A DNA stretch of 64,000 nucleotides. Source: Crossiella sp. CA-258035 (GTDB lineage Bacteria; Actinomycetota; Actinomycetes; Mycobacteriales; Pseudonocardiaceae). The translations under genes were made by a program, and so were the position numbers. Where the stretch lies: contig NZ_CP116413.1 of assembly GCF_030064675.1 (NCBI RefSeq), positions 8,027,501-8,091,500 on the forward strand, read 5' to 3'. The notes below the pieces were generated by a model. That model was not told where the DNA came from. It worked only from the letters and a program-made list of their open reading frames with translations, and ran no database searches. Shown here one piece after another: positions 12,559-21,287 of the stretch (position 1 is the stretch's first letter; every line of letters starts with the position of its first letter).

Positions 12559-13605
12559 ATGGTGAGTGTGGAGACGACCCCGGTTCTGGGCACGGACACC
12601 ATCGGTGAGGTGCTCGCCTGGAGCCGGGGCATGATCGAACCCGCCATGCGGGAGGCGGTGGAGCGACTACCGCAGTCCATGCGGCGCATCGCCGGGTACC
12701 ACTTCGGCTGGTGGGACGAGCAGGGCAGGCCGGGTGAGGGCAGCAGCGGCAAGGTGATCCGGCCGGCGCTGGTACTGCTGACCGCGGAGGCGGTGGGCGG
12801 CATCCCGGCCGCCTCGGTGCCGGCCGCGGTGGCCATCGAGCTGGTGCACAACTTCTCGTTGCTGCACGACGACGTGATGGACGGCGACACCACCCGGCGG
12901 CACCGGGCCACCGCGTGGAGCGTGTTCGGGCTGAACGCGGCGATCCTGGCCGGGGACGCGCTGCTGGCGGTGGCGATGGAGGTGCTGGGCACGAGCAGGC
13001 AGCCCAGCGCGGCGGAGGCCACCAAGGTGCTCAGCGGGGCTGTGCTGGACCTGCTGGACGGGCAGTACAACGACCTGTCCTTCGAGGACCGGGCCGACGT
13101 CGATGTGGACGAGTGCGTGGCGATGGCCATCGGCAAGACCGCCGCGCTGCCCAGGGCGGCCTGCGCGCTGGGCGCCATGTTCGGCGGCGGCAGCCCGGAG
13201 CAGGTGGCGCGCCTGACCCGCTTCGGCGAGGACGTCGGGCTGGCCTTCCAGCTGGTGGACGACCTGCTCGGCATCTGGGGCGACCCGGCGGTCACCGGCA
13301 AGCCGGTCTACTCCGACCTGCAGAACCGCAAGAAGTCGCTGCCGGTGGTCTTCGCGCTGACCTCCGGCACCCCGGCGGCCCGCGAGCTGGCCGCGCTGTA
13401 CCAGCGCACCGACCCGCTGGAGCCCGCCGAGCTGGCCAAGGCGGCCGGGCTGGTGGAGGCCGCGGGCGGGCGGGCCTGGGCGCAGGAGAAGGCGGACGAC
13501 CTGCTGGCGCAGGGGTTGCAGCACCTGGCGGCCAGCTCGCCGCGGTCACGGGCGGGCGGCCAGCTCACCATGCTCGCCCGATTGATCACCCAACGGGACC
13601 GGTGA
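12559..13605 (+). CDS. Polyprenyl diphosphate synthase (isoprenyl chain-length enzyme)
   Basis: 348 aa, a trans-isoprenyl diphosphate synthase. It has the first Asp-rich motif DDVMDGDTTRRH near residue 98, the second FQLVDDLLGIWGD near 232, and GKVIRPALVLL upstream. It would condense IPP with allylic diphosphates to make GPP or FPP, the substrates of the methyltransferase and cyclases in the same operon. It starts 5 nt after the shell 2 stop and is the last gene before a strong terminator. Chain length cannot be read with certainty. No long disordered extension is seen, so there is no clear sign that it is itself cargo. Confidence 0.87.
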   Translation: MVSVETTPVLGTDTIGEVLAWSRGMIEPAMREAVERLPQSMRRIAGYHFGWWDEQGRPGEGSSGKVIRPALVLLTAEAVGGIPAASVPAAVAIELVHNFSLLHDDVMDGDTTRRHRATAWSVFGLNAAILAGDALLAVAMEVLGTSRQPSAAEATKVLSGAVLDLLDGQYNDLSFEDRADVDVDECVAMAIGKTAALPRAACALGAMFGGGSPEQVARLTRFGEDVGLAFQLVDDLLGIWGDPAVTGKPVYSDLQNRKKSLPVVFALTSGTPAARELAALYQRTDPLEPAELAKAAGLVEAAGGRAWAQEKADDLLAQGLQHLAASSPRSRAGGQLTMLARLITQRDR

Positions 13606-13630
13606 GGCTTTTCGCCGCACACCAAGGGTT

Positions 13631-13680
13631 CTGGGCCGTTCGCGCGCTTTCACCGCGCGGACGGCTCAGTTCCGTTTTGT
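13631..13680 (+). terminator. Intrinsic terminator of the encapsulin-terpene operon
   Basis: A 16-bp stem (13631-13646 with 13654-13669, two G-T wobbles) around a 7-nt loop is followed by a T-rich tract ending in GTTTTGT. It lies 25 nt after the polyprenyl synthase stop and cleanly separates the operon from the NACHT gene. Confidence 0.75.
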
Positions 13681-13699
13681 CCCCCGATAGAGTGGATGG

Positions 13700-16600
13700 A
13701 TGCTCAACGAGGCCGCGCTCGCGGTGGGGCGGCAGGTCGTCCGGCACACCGTGTGCACCTGGCTGGGCCAGCGCAAGGCGCAGTCGGACCGGCACACGCC
13801 GCTGTCCGAGCTGATCGCGGTCGCGGTGCCGGACGCCTTCTCCCGGCGCAAGCTGGAACGCAGGCTGGCCGACATCGGCGACCAGGCCGCGCACCGGCTG
13901 CGGCCCTGGTACGACGTGGAGTTCAAGGACCTGCCCGAGCACGAGCGGCGGGCCGCGCTGGACGCGGTGGCCGACGCGCTGGCCGAGGCCGACCTGTCCG
14001 ACCGCACCCTGTTCGAGGCGGACCTGGACCCGGCCAAGCTGGCCAGGCTGGTGCGCGAGCGGGTGCCCTCGGCGGTGGTGCGGGCCGGGCTCAGCGACGC
14101 GGCCGCGGACCTGTACTCGGCGGTGCTGGACGAGAGCTGCATGGCGCTGGTCAGCGTGGTCCGGGAGCTGCCGGCCTTCAGCCAGCGCGCGGACCCGGAG
14201 TTCCTCGGCCGGTTCACCGCGGTGGCGGAGAAGATCGAGCTGGTGCTGCACCGGTTGCCCAGGACCTCGCTGGACGCCCCGCACGGCCGCGCGCACGACG
14301 CCGAATTCCGGCGGCGCTACCTGGGCTACCTGAGCGAAACGCTGGACGAGCTGGAGCTCTTCGGGGTGGACACCCGGCGGTACCGGCCGCACACCTCGGT
14401 GTCAGTGGCCTACCTGAGCCTGAGCGTGACCCGCTCCGGCGGGGAGGACGAGGACTTCTCCGCCTCGGGCTGGCGGGCGGCCGACGGCGGGCAGCGGGTG
14501 GAGTCCGCGCTGGCCGACCGGTCCCGGACGCTGCTGCGCGGGGACGCCGGGTCCGGCAAGACCACGCTGATGCAGTGGCTGTCGGTCTCCGCGGCCCGCG
14601 GCACGTTTACCGGGAAGCTGGCGCCGTGGAACAACCTGGTGCCGTTCCTGGTGCGGCTGCGCGGTTACGCCGATGCCGAGCTGCCCGAGCCGCAGGACCT
14701 GGTGGCGGCCAACGCCGGGCCGATCGCCGGGCTGGCGCCGACCGGCTGGGTGCACCGGCTGCTCTCCGACGGCCAGGCGCTGCTGCTGGTGGACGGGGTG
14801 GACGAGCTGACCGCGGACCGGCGGCCCAGGGTGCGGCGGTGGCTGAAGGGCCTGCTCGCGGCCTACCCGGACCTGCGGGTGGTGGTCACCGCGCGGCCCA
14901 GCGCGGCGGACCGGAGCTGGCTGGACGCCGAGGGGTTCCGCGCGGTGCGGCTGGAACCCATGACCCCGCTGGACATCGCCGAGTTCACCCGCCGCTGGCA
15001 CGAGGCGATCCGCGGCGCGGCCCTGCCCTGCGAGCCGGAGGAGCTGGACGAGTACCGCACGACCCTGTTGCGCCACTTGGAGTCCCGGCCCGCGCTGCGC
15101 ATGCTGGCCACCAACCCGCTGCTGTGCGCGCTGTTGTGCGCGCTGAACCTGGACCGCCGCAAGCAGCTGCCGCCGGACCGGATGAAGCTGTACGAGGCGG
15201 CGCTGGAGCTGCTGCTGGACCGCAGGGACGCCGAGCGCGAGGTGCCCGCGGCGCAGGAGCTCGCGCTGGAGCCCGCGACCAAGCTCGGCGTGTTGCAGTA
15301 CCTGGCCTGGAGCCTGAGCATGTGCGGCCGCACCCAGCTGGACCTGGACGCCGCGATCGGGCACGTGGGGCGGGCGCTGGCCCGGATGCCCTCGGTGGAG
15401 CTGCACCCGGCCACGGTGTTGCAGCACCTGCTGGAGCGCAGCGGGGTGCTGCGCGAACCGGTGGAGGGCAAGGTCGACTTCATCCACCGGACCTTCCAGG
15501 AGTACCTGACCGGCAAGGAGATCGCCGACCACCACCTGGTCGGTTTCCTGGTCCAGCAGGCACATCTGGACACCTGGCGGGAGACCGTGGTGCTGGCCGC
15601 CGGGCACTGCTCGGTGCCGCTGCGGGCCGAGCTGCTGGACGGCATCCTGGACCGCGCGGACGCCGAGCGGCGGCACGCGCGCAAGCTGCGGCTGCTCGCG
15701 GCGGCCTGCCTGGAGACCACGCACACGGTGCCGGAGCAGGTGGCGGCGCGGGTGGACGCGGTGCTGGACCAGCTGGTGCCGCCGAGGGACAGCCGCGAGG
15801 TGCGCTCGCTGGTGCTGGCGGGGGAACAGGTGCTGCGCAAGCTTCCGTCCACTTTGGACGGTTTGAGTGACGCGGTGGCGACGGCCTGCGTGGAGACGGC
15901 GGCACTGGTCAACGGGCCAGGCGGACTGCGGGTGCTGAGCCGGTACGCCTCCGATCCGCGGATCTCGGTGCAGCGGGACCTGGCCTGGGCCTGGCGGCAC
16001 TTCGACCCCGAGGAGTACGCGGTCCAGGTGCTGGCCAACGCGCCGCTGGCCGACGGCAGTGTGCTGGTCAACGAGTACAACCAGCTGCCACACCTGCACC
16101 ACCTGCGGCACCTGCGCTGGACCCGGATCAGCATGATCGACTCGAACCGGACCGACCTGGACTTCCTGGCCGGGGTGCCGCACCTGCGCTCGCTCAGCCA
16201 CGCCAACGATCCCGATGCCGACCTGCACGAGCTGACCGAGCACCCGCGACTGGCCTACCTGCGGCTGCACGAGCGCTGCCGCAGCCTGGACTTCCTCACC
16301 GCGCTGCCCAGGCTGCGCACGCTGAAGCTGACGCCACCGGAGGGCCTGACCGACCTGTGGTTCCTGGCCGACCTGCTGGAGCTGCGCGAGCTGGACCTCA
16401 ACGGCTGTGACGAGCTGACCGACATCACCGGCCTGGCCACCTGCAAGGATCTGGACACGCTGAGCCTGAGCCAGGCGTTCGCGCTGACCGACCTGAGTCC
16501 GCTGGAGCTGCTGCCCAAGCTCACCGACCTGACGCTGGACCTGCTGACCGCGCTGCCGGACCTGTCCGCGCTGACTCCGCTGATGCCCCGGCTCACCCGG

Positions 16601-16873
16601 CTGTGTCTCTTCTACCTGAACGTGCCCGATCTTGAACCGCTGGCCGGGAGCGCGTTGAGCGAGCTGTACCTGGTCGGACTGCCGGAGGTGGACCTGGGTC
16701 CGCTGGCCGAGCTGTCCGGCCTGCGGCTGCTCGACCTGGCCGACCCCGGCGTGGTGTACGACCTGGCGCCGCTGGCCGGGCTGAGCCAGCGGATGGCGCT
16801 GCGGCTGCTCGTGGACCAGGAGGTCCGCAACGAGGACAAGCTGGGTCCCAACATCCGGATCGTGCGCCAGTAG
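13700..16873 (+). CDS. NACHT-family STAND NTPase with C-terminal leucine-rich repeats
   Basis: 1057 aa. Residues 1-230 form a helical N-terminal domain of the kind found on bacterial NACHT proteins, with no recognisable nuclease or TIR effector. Walker A GDAGSGKTTLM is near residue 280 and Walker B LLLVDGVDEL near 355, followed by TARPS and the NACHT-associated helical region. The last 260 residues or so are leucine-rich repeats with about 22-residue spacing (L..LREL.L..C.ELTDI.GL). Bacterial NACHT proteins include anti-phage sensors, so immunity is possible, but housekeeping signalling is equally possible. It is a single gene with its own upstream terminator and no obvious partner. Confidence 0.82.
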   Translation: MLNEAALAVGRQVVRHTVCTWLGQRKAQSDRHTPLSELIAVAVPDAFSRRKLERRLADIGDQAAHRLRPWYDVEFKDLPEHERRAALDAVADALAEADLSDRTLFEADLDPAKLARLVRERVPSAVVRAGLSDAAADLYSAVLDESCMALVSVVRELPAFSQRADPEFLGRFTAVAEKIELVLHRLPRTSLDAPHGRAHDAEFRRRYLGYLSETLDELELFGVDTRRYRPHTSVSVAYLSLSVTRSGGEDEDFSASGWRAADGGQRVESALADRSRTLLRGDAGSGKTTLMQWLSVSAARGTFTGKLAPWNNLVPFLVRLRGYADAELPEPQDLVAANAGPIAGLAPTGWVHRLLSDGQALLLVDGVDELTADRRPRVRRWLKGLLAAYPDLRVVVTARPSAADRSWLDAEGFRAVRLEPMTPLDIAEFTRRWHEAIRGAALPCEPEELDEYRTTLLRHLESRPALRMLATNPLLCALLCALNLDRRKQLPPDRMKLYEAALELLLDRRDAEREVPAAQELALEPATKLGVLQYLAWSLSMCGRTQLDLDAAIGHVGRALARMPSVELHPATVLQHLLERSGVLREPVEGKVDFIHRTFQEYLTGKEIADHHLVGFLVQQAHLDTWRETVVLAAGHCSVPLRAELLDGILDRADAERRHARKLRLLAAACLETTHTVPEQVAARVDAVLDQLVPPRDSREVRSLVLAGEQVLRKLPSTLDGLSDAVATACVETAALVNGPGGLRVLSRYASDPRISVQRDLAWAWRHFDPEEYAVQVLANAPLADGSVLVNEYNQLPHLHHLRHLRWTRISMIDSNRTDLDFLAGVPHLRSLSHANDPDADLHELTEHPRLAYLRLHERCRSLDFLTALPRLRTLKLTPPEGLTDLWFLADLLELRELDLNGCDELTDITGLATCKDLDTLSLSQAFALTDLSPLELLPKLTDLTLDLLTALPDLSALTPLMPRLTRLCLFYLNVPDLEPLAGSALSELYLVGLPEVDLGPLAELSGLRLLDLADPGVVYDLAPLAGLSQRMALRLLVDQEVRNEDKLGPNIRIVRQ

Positions 16874-16904
16874 CCCTGTCGGTGCCGTGCGCCAGAATGG
16901 CGGC

Positions 16905-17225
16905 GTGGACGAGGAAACCATGGAACGGGTGCGCAGCGCCGTGCAGTCCATCCCGGCCGGACAGGTGGCCACCTACGGCGATGTGGCCGATGTGTCGCGG
17001 GCGCCGTCGCCGCGGCTGGTGGGCCGGGTGCTGGCCGAGGACGGGCACGACCTGCCCTGGCACCGGGTGTTGCGCGCCAACGGGACCTGCGCCCCGCACC
17101 TGGCCCGCGAGCAGCTGGAGCTGCTGCGGGCCGAGGGGGTGCTGGCCGACGACGGGAAGGTCAACCTGCGCAAGTACCGCTGGGAGGCGGTGCCAGGGCC
17201 GGAGGAACCTCCCGCCCTGTTCTAG
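16905..17225 (+). CDS. Alkyltransferase-like (ATL) DNA-repair protein
   Basis: 106 aa from the GTG at 16905; a GTG at 16887 and an ATG at 16920 are alternatives. It is the DNA-binding domain of O6-alkylguanine transferases (VRSAVQSIPAGQVATYGDVA, VGRVLA). The active-site PCHRV is replaced by PWHRV, so the methyl-acceptor Cys is missing, which is the hallmark of ATL proteins. ATLs flag alkylated bases for nucleotide excision repair. Its TAG stop shares the palindrome CTAG with the stop of the convergent pirin gene. Confidence 0.85.
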   Translation: MDEETMERVRSAVQSIPAGQVATYGDVADVSRAPSPRLVGRVLAEDGHDLPWHRVLRANGTCAPHLAREQLELLRAEGVLADDGKVNLRKYRWEAVPGPEEPPALF

Positions 17226-18211
17226 ATCCGTTCGTCGGTCGCGCCCAGGTGCGGCACGTGCTGCGGCTGGACCGTGGCCAGGCGACCCGCCTGGTAGTCC
17301 TGCACCGCCTCGATGATCTCGGCGCGGGTGTTCATCACGAACGGGCCGTAACGTGCGACCGGCTCGTTGATCGGCCTGCCGCCGAGCACCAGCACCTCCC
17401 AGCCCTGCCCGCTGGCCGACGGCTGGGTGTCGGCCGCGCGCAGGGTGACCGCGGAGCCGTGGCCGAGCACCGCGAGCTGACCTTCCGCCAGGGGCTTGGC
17501 CTCCGCGCCGACCGTGCCACGGCCGGCGAGCACATAGACGAGTGCGTTGAAGTTCTCCGGCCAGGGCAGGTCGAGGCGGGCGCCGGGGCTGACCGTGGCG
17601 TGCAGGTAGGTGATCGGGGTCCAGGTGACGCCGGGACCGGCGTGCCCGTCCAGCTCACCCGCGATCACCCGCACCAGCGCGCCACCGTCCACACTGGACA
17701 CCAGGCCGACGTCGCGGGCACCGATGTCCTGGTAGCGCGGCGGGGTCCACTTCAGCGAGCGGGGCAGGTTCACCCACAGCTGCACCCCGTGGAACAGCCC
17801 GCCCCTGGTCACCAGCTCCTCGGTGGGCAGCTCGCTGTGCAGCACCCCGGCGCCGGCGGTCATCCACTGGGTCTGGCCGTCCGCGATCACCCCGCCGCCA
17901 CCGGTGGAGTCGGCGTGCTGCCAGGCCCCGTCGATGACGTAGGTGACCGTCTCGAACCCGCGGTGCGGGTGCCAGGGCGCGCCCTTGGCCTCCCCCGGCG
18001 CGTACTCCACCGCGCCGAGGTGGTCCAGCATCAGGAACGGGTCGGCCATGGCCAGGTCCACCCCGGGGAAGGGCCGCCGGACCGCGAAGCCCTCGCCCTC
18101 CACCGAGTGGGCCGCGTGCACCGTGCGCAGCACCGGCCGCCAGGCGGTGAGCTCCTGGGGCAGCTCGGGCAGGCGGGGCAGGGTCAGGGTGTCGGCGGTG
18201 ACGGCTGGCAT
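17222..18211 (-). CDS. Pirin family protein
   Basis: 329 aa from the ATG at 18211, chosen because GAGGAGG sits 5 nt upstream. This is a two-domain cupin. The N-terminal metal site HPHRGFETV and downstream GVLHSE supply the His/His/His/Glu ligands typical of pirins, and PFLMLDH is the usual N-terminal signature. Bacterial pirins are iron-binding quercetinase-like or redox-linked proteins of variable role. Upstream lies a repeated TCAACT operator-like sequence, so regulation by a MarR/HxlR-type repressor is plausible. Confidence 0.88.
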   Translation of the reverse strand: MPAVTADTLTLPRLPELPQELTAWRPVLRTVHAAHSVEGEGFAVRRPFPGVDLAMADPFLMLDHLGAVEYAPGEAKGAPWHPHRGFETVTYVIDGAWQHADSTGGGGVIADGQTQWMTAGAGVLHSELPTEELVTRGGLFHGVQLWVNLPRSLKWTPPRYQDIGARDVGLVSSVDGGALVRVIAGELDGHAGPGVTWTPITYLHATVSPGARLDLPWPENFNALVYVLAGRGTVGAEAKPLAEGQLAVLGHGSAVTLRAADTQPSASGQGWEVLVLGGRPINEPVARYGPFVMNTRAEIIEAVQDYQAGRLATVQPQHVPHLGATDERI

Positions 18212-18260
18212 GGCTGCCTCCTCGGTCCCCGGCCACCTCATCCAGCGGCCGCTGCCCCCG

Positions 18261-18283
18261 TCAACTAAGTTGATGGTTCAACT
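18261..18283 (-). promoter_or_regulatory. Candidate operator upstream of pirin gene
   Basis: Three alternating half-sites: TCAACT (18261-18266), AGTTGA (18268-18273) and TCAACT (18278-18283). They form two overlapping inverted repeats about 50-70 bp before the pirin start. The layout resembles MarR/HxlR-type operators; the binding protein is unknown. Confidence 0.4.
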
Positions 18284-18692
18284 ATTCCATCCTGGTCTGG
18301 GTGAGCCGCCAGTGGTTGCCGAAGGGGTCGCGCAGGCCGACGTCGATGCCGTACTCGTGCTGCTCCGGCTCGCCGATGAACTCCACGCCCTTGGCCGAGA
18401 GCTCGCGGTAGGTGGCCCAGACGTCCTTGGTGCCGAAGCCGCCGGGACACAGCAGGCCGGCGGCCATCAGCTGGCGGAGGTGGGCGGAGCTGGCCTCGTC
18501 CACCAGTGGCGGCACCGGCAGGTTCAGCGCGATGGGCACCTGCGGGGCTTCCGGGGCGGTGACCGACACCCAGCGCATGTGCTCGAACTGGACGTCGCCG
18601 TGCGGCGCGAAACCCAGCTTGTTGACGTAGAAGTCCAGGGCCTGGTCCTGGTCGGCGACCCAGACGTGCACCATGTTGACGGCAGTGATCAT
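18282..18692 (-). CDS. VOC (glyoxalase/bleomycin-resistance fold) protein
   Basis: 136 aa. The ATG at 18692 overlaps the upstream AraC gene stop as ATGA, which fixes the start. It shows the paired beta-alpha-beta-beta-beta pattern: VHVWVADQDQALDFYVNKLGF in the first half, and GVEFIGEPEQHEYGIDVGLRDPFGNHWRL in the second. VOC proteins bind a metal and act as isomerases, dioxygenases or drug-binding proteins; the substrate cannot be named here. Co-transcription with an AraC regulator suggests a small self-contained response unit. Confidence 0.85.
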   Translation of the reverse strand: MITAVNMVHVWVADQDQALDFYVNKLGFAPHGDVQFEHMRWVSVTAPEAPQVPIALNLPVPPLVDEASSAHLRQLMAAGLLCPGGFGTKDVWATYRELSAKGVEFIGEPEQHEYGIDVGLRDPFGNHWRLTQTRME

Positions 18693-19129
18693 GCGGTCAC
18701 GGTAGCCAGGCCGGGTGCGCCGGGGCTTCTCCAAAACTGCTCTTCGCGCGGCCGGGTCATCGACCGGACGAAGCAGCCGGGCACCGGGCCGTAGCCGGGG
18801 TGCGCGCGGGCGCGGTAGGCGCTCGGGCTCTCGCCGACGAAGCGGCGGAACTGGGTGCTGAAGGAGCCGAGGCTGGTGAAGCCGACCGCGAGGCAGACCT
18901 CGGTGACGCTGGTCCGGCCGGCGCGGAGCAGGGTTTTCGCCCGTTCCATCCGGCGGGTGAGCAGGTACCGGTGCGGGGTCTCGCCGAAGGCGGCCTTGAA
19001 GCGGCGGCTGAAGTGGGACGGGGACACGGTGGCCGCCCTGGCCAGGGCCGGGATGTCCAGCGGCTCGGCGTAGGCGGTGTCGATCAGGTCGCGGGCCCGC
19101 AGCAGGTGGCGGGTCAGTGGCGCGTCCAT
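18689..19129 (-). CDS. AraC-family transcriptional regulator (DNA-binding domain only)
   Basis: 146 aa, essentially just the double helix-turn-helix domain of AraC/XylS proteins: LARAATVSPSHFSRRFKAAFGETPHRYL as the first HTH (about residues 28-60) and AVGFTSLGSFSTQFRRFVGESP as the second. There is no N-terminal sensor domain, so it resembles SoxS/MarA-type short activators. It overlaps the VOC gene by 4 nt and probably controls it. Confidence 0.88.
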   Translation of the reverse strand: MDAPLTRHLLRARDLIDTAYAEPLDIPALARAATVSPSHFSRRFKAAFGETPHRYLLTRRMERAKTLLRAGRTSVTEVCLAVGFTSLGSFSTQFRRFVGESPSAYRARAHPGYGPVPGCFVRSMTRPREEQFWRSPGAPGLATVTA

Positions 19130-19150
19130 GCGGGCATTGTCGCGCCGGGA

Positions 19151-19810
19151 TCAGACAGTCGCGGCCAGGTAGCGCTGCACGACCAGGTCGACCACCCGGT
19201 CGTGCGCGCCCAGCGGTTCGGCCACCACCGCGTGCCCTGCCACCCGCAGCGCCTGGTGGAACAGGCCGGGGGCGAGCAGCCAGGAGGCCACCGAGACCCG
19301 GCGGCCGGTGCGTCGGGCTGCCTCCAGCGCGGTGCCCAGGCCGGGGGCGGCGGTGGTCACGTAGCCGATCTCGACCGGCTCACCCAACCGGTCGCTCAGC
19401 AGGGCGGCGGCCGCGCGGACCTCGGTCAGCGCGCCCTCGTCCGAGGAGCCCGCCGCGCCCAGGACCACCGCGTCTCCCGATCGCCAGCCCGCTTCGACCA
19501 GGCGCAGGGCGGCGAGCGCGACAAGTTGAGGGGCCGCGCCGAAGGCCGGGGTCACCGTGACGTTTCGGCAGCCGCTGGCCACCACTTCAGCGGGCACGTC
19601 CACCCGGACGTGGTAGCCGCTGGCCAGGAACGCGGGCACCACCACCGCGTCGTCCACCAGCACCTCGGACAGCCGGGGTTCGCGGACGTCGGCGTAGGCG
19701 ACGGTGACCGGCTGCCCGAGCCTGCGCGCGGTGGCCGCGGCCAGCGCCTCGGTGACCAGCGCGCCAGCCGGGTCCTTGGTGCCGTGCGCGACGAGCACCA
19801 GCGGCCTCAT
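19151..19810 (-). CDS. CbiX-like sirohydrochlorin chelatase
   Basis: 219 aa, class II chelatase fold with duplicated halves. The N-terminal LVLVAHGTKDPAG carries the metal-site His, and VVPAFLASGYHVRVDVP carries a second His. It would insert Fe (or Co) into sirohydrochlorin, here most likely for siroheme, the cofactor of the NirB encoded in the same operon. It is the last gene of narK-nirB-nirD-nnaR-cbiX and overlaps nnaR by 4 nt. Mycobacteria have the same nnaR-chelatase pair (Rv0260c-Rv0259c). Confidence 0.85.
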   Translation of the reverse strand: MRPLVLVAHGTKDPAGALVTEALAAATARRLGQPVTVAYADVREPRLSEVLVDDAVVVPAFLASGYHVRVDVPAEVVASGCRNVTVTPAFGAAPQLVALAALRLVEAGWRSGDAVVLGAAGSSDEGALTEVRAAAALLSDRLGEPVEIGYVTTAAPGLGTALEAARRTGRRVSVASWLLAPGLFHQALRVAGHAVVAEPLGAHDRVVDLVVQRYLAATV

Positions 19811-20952
19811 CGCAGCGCTCCGGCCGGGGTGTCCAGCGGGACCCGGTAGCCGCGTTTGACCACGGTCTGGATCAGGCGGGGTTCGCCGAGGGCGGTGCGC
19901 AGCCTGCCCACCGCGGTCTCCACCGCGTGCTCCTCGCCGCCGGTGGGCAGCGCGGCCAGCAGCTCGGCCCTGGGCACCACCTTGCCGGAGTGCCGGACCA
20001 GCGCGCGCAGCACGGCCATCGGCGCGGGCGCGACCGGGCGGTACTCGCCGTCGACCAGCACCGCCTGGCCGCGCAGCTCCAGGTCCTTCCCGGCCACCCG
20101 GAGCCGGGGCGCGCGGGCGGCCAGCTCGGTGCCGAGGTGGCGGGCCAGCGCGCCGATCCGGCCGCGGTCCGGGGCCACCACCGGGACACCGGCGGCGACC
20201 AGTGGGGCGGCGGTGATCGAGCCGACGCAGGCGACCAGCACCTCGGTGCGCAGCGCGTCGACCAGGTCGGCGCGGCGGCCGCGGAGTTCCGCGTGCGCCA
20301 ACAGGTTGGCCGCGGCCGGTGCGCTGGTGAAGGCCAGCGCGTCCACCTGGCCGAGGCCGATCGCGTCCAGCAGCCGGTCCAGCGGGGCCAGGTCGGTGGG
20401 GCGGGACCAGCGGTAGACCGGCACCGGCACGACCTCCGCGCCCGCCGCGCGCAGCGGTTCGACCACCTCCGGCACGGGCGCGCCGTGTTCCTGCACCGCG
20501 ATCCGGCGGCCGCGCACGCCGGTGGCCAGCAGGTGGGCCAGCAGGTCCGCGTTGGACTCCGAGGCGGGTGAGAACGCCTCGGTCAGTCCGGCGGCCCTGA
20601 TCGCGCCGCGCGCCTTGGGGCCGCGAGCGAGCACGGTGGCGCCGGCCAGCCGCTGCCGCAGCGCGGCGGCCAGGCCCCAGCCCTCGGCGGCCTCCAGCCA
20701 GCCGCGGAAGCCGATCGCGGTGGTGGCCACCACCACGTCCACCGGGTTGTCCAGCACCGCCCTGGTGGCGCCGATCAGCTCGGCGTCATCGGCCAGCGGG
20801 GTGATCCGGATCGCCGGGGCGTGCAGCACGGTGGCGCCCCGGCGTTCCAGCAGTGCGGCCAGCTCCTCGGCCCGGCGAGCGGCGGTCAGGCCGATCGTGA
20901 ACCCGGCGAGGGCGGGCAGCGCACCGTCCACATCGGACGGTGTGCTGTTCAC
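19807..20952 (-). CDS. nnaR: NnaR-type regulator: HemD-like domain fused to winged helix
   Basis: 381 aa. The GTG start at 20952 overlaps the nirD stop (GTGA). Residues 15-260 are a uroporphyrinogen-III synthase-like domain (FTIGLTAARRAEELAALLERRGA, DALAFTSAPAAANLLAHA). Residues 285-375 are an OmpR-type winged helix (VETAVGRLRTALGEP, LIQTVVKRGYRVPLD). This architecture is that of NnaR, which cooperates with GlnR to activate nitrate/nitrite assimilation genes in Streptomyces and mycobacteria. The operon position, directly after nirBD, fits. Whether the HemD domain is catalytic or a sensor is unclear. Confidence 0.88.
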   Translation of the reverse strand: MNSTPSDVDGALPALAGFTIGLTAARRAEELAALLERRGATVLHAPAIRITPLADDAELIGATRAVLDNPVDVVVATTAIGFRGWLEAAEGWGLAAALRQRLAGATVLARGPKARGAIRAAGLTEAFSPASESNADLLAHLLATGVRGRRIAVQEHGAPVPEVVEPLRAAGAEVVPVPVYRWSRPTDLAPLDRLLDAIGLGQVDALAFTSAPAAANLLAHAELRGRRADLVDALRTEVLVACVGSITAAPLVAAGVPVVAPDRGRIGALARHLGTELAARAPRLRVAGKDLELRGQAVLVDGEYRPVAPAPMAVLRALVRHSGKVVPRAELLAALPTGGEEHAVETAVGRLRTALGEPRLIQTVVKRGYRVPLDTPAGALR

Positions 20953-21287
20953 GGCAGCTCCACGTAGACGGTGCCCGCGTCCACTTTCACCGCGTAGCGC
21001 GGCAGCGACACCGCCGCGTTGTCCAGGCACTCGCCGGTGCGCAGGGCGAAGGGCTGCTTGTGCATGGGCGAGGTGACCACCGGCTCGCCGGCCCGGTCGC
21101 CGACGATGCCGCGGGAGATCACCGCGGCCTGACTGAACGGGTCCACGTTGCCCAGCGCGTGCACCTCCCCGTCGTGCGTGCGGAACAGCGCGACCTGCGC
21201 GCCGCCCGGCAGCAGGGCGGCGGCGCCACGTTCGGGGAGCAGGGCGGTGTAGCGGCACACCGGCACCCAGGCGTCGACAGCGGTCAT
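20949..21287 (-). CDS. nirD: Assimilatory nitrite reductase small subunit
   Basis: 112 aa. A Rieske-like fold of the NirD type (WVPVCRYTALLPERGAAALL, HALGNVDPFSQAAVISRGIVGD, VTSPMHKQPFALRTGECL). NirD lacks a full set of cluster ligands, as is normal for the small subunit. It partners NirB in NADH-dependent reduction of nitrite to ammonium in the cytoplasm. The ATG at 21287 overlaps the nirB stop by 4 nt. Confidence 0.92.
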   Translation of the reverse strand: MTAVDAWVPVCRYTALLPERGAAALLPGGAQVALFRTHDGEVHALGNVDPFSQAAVISRGIVGDRAGEPVVTSPMHKQPFALRTGECLDNAAVSLPRYAVKVDAGTVYVELP

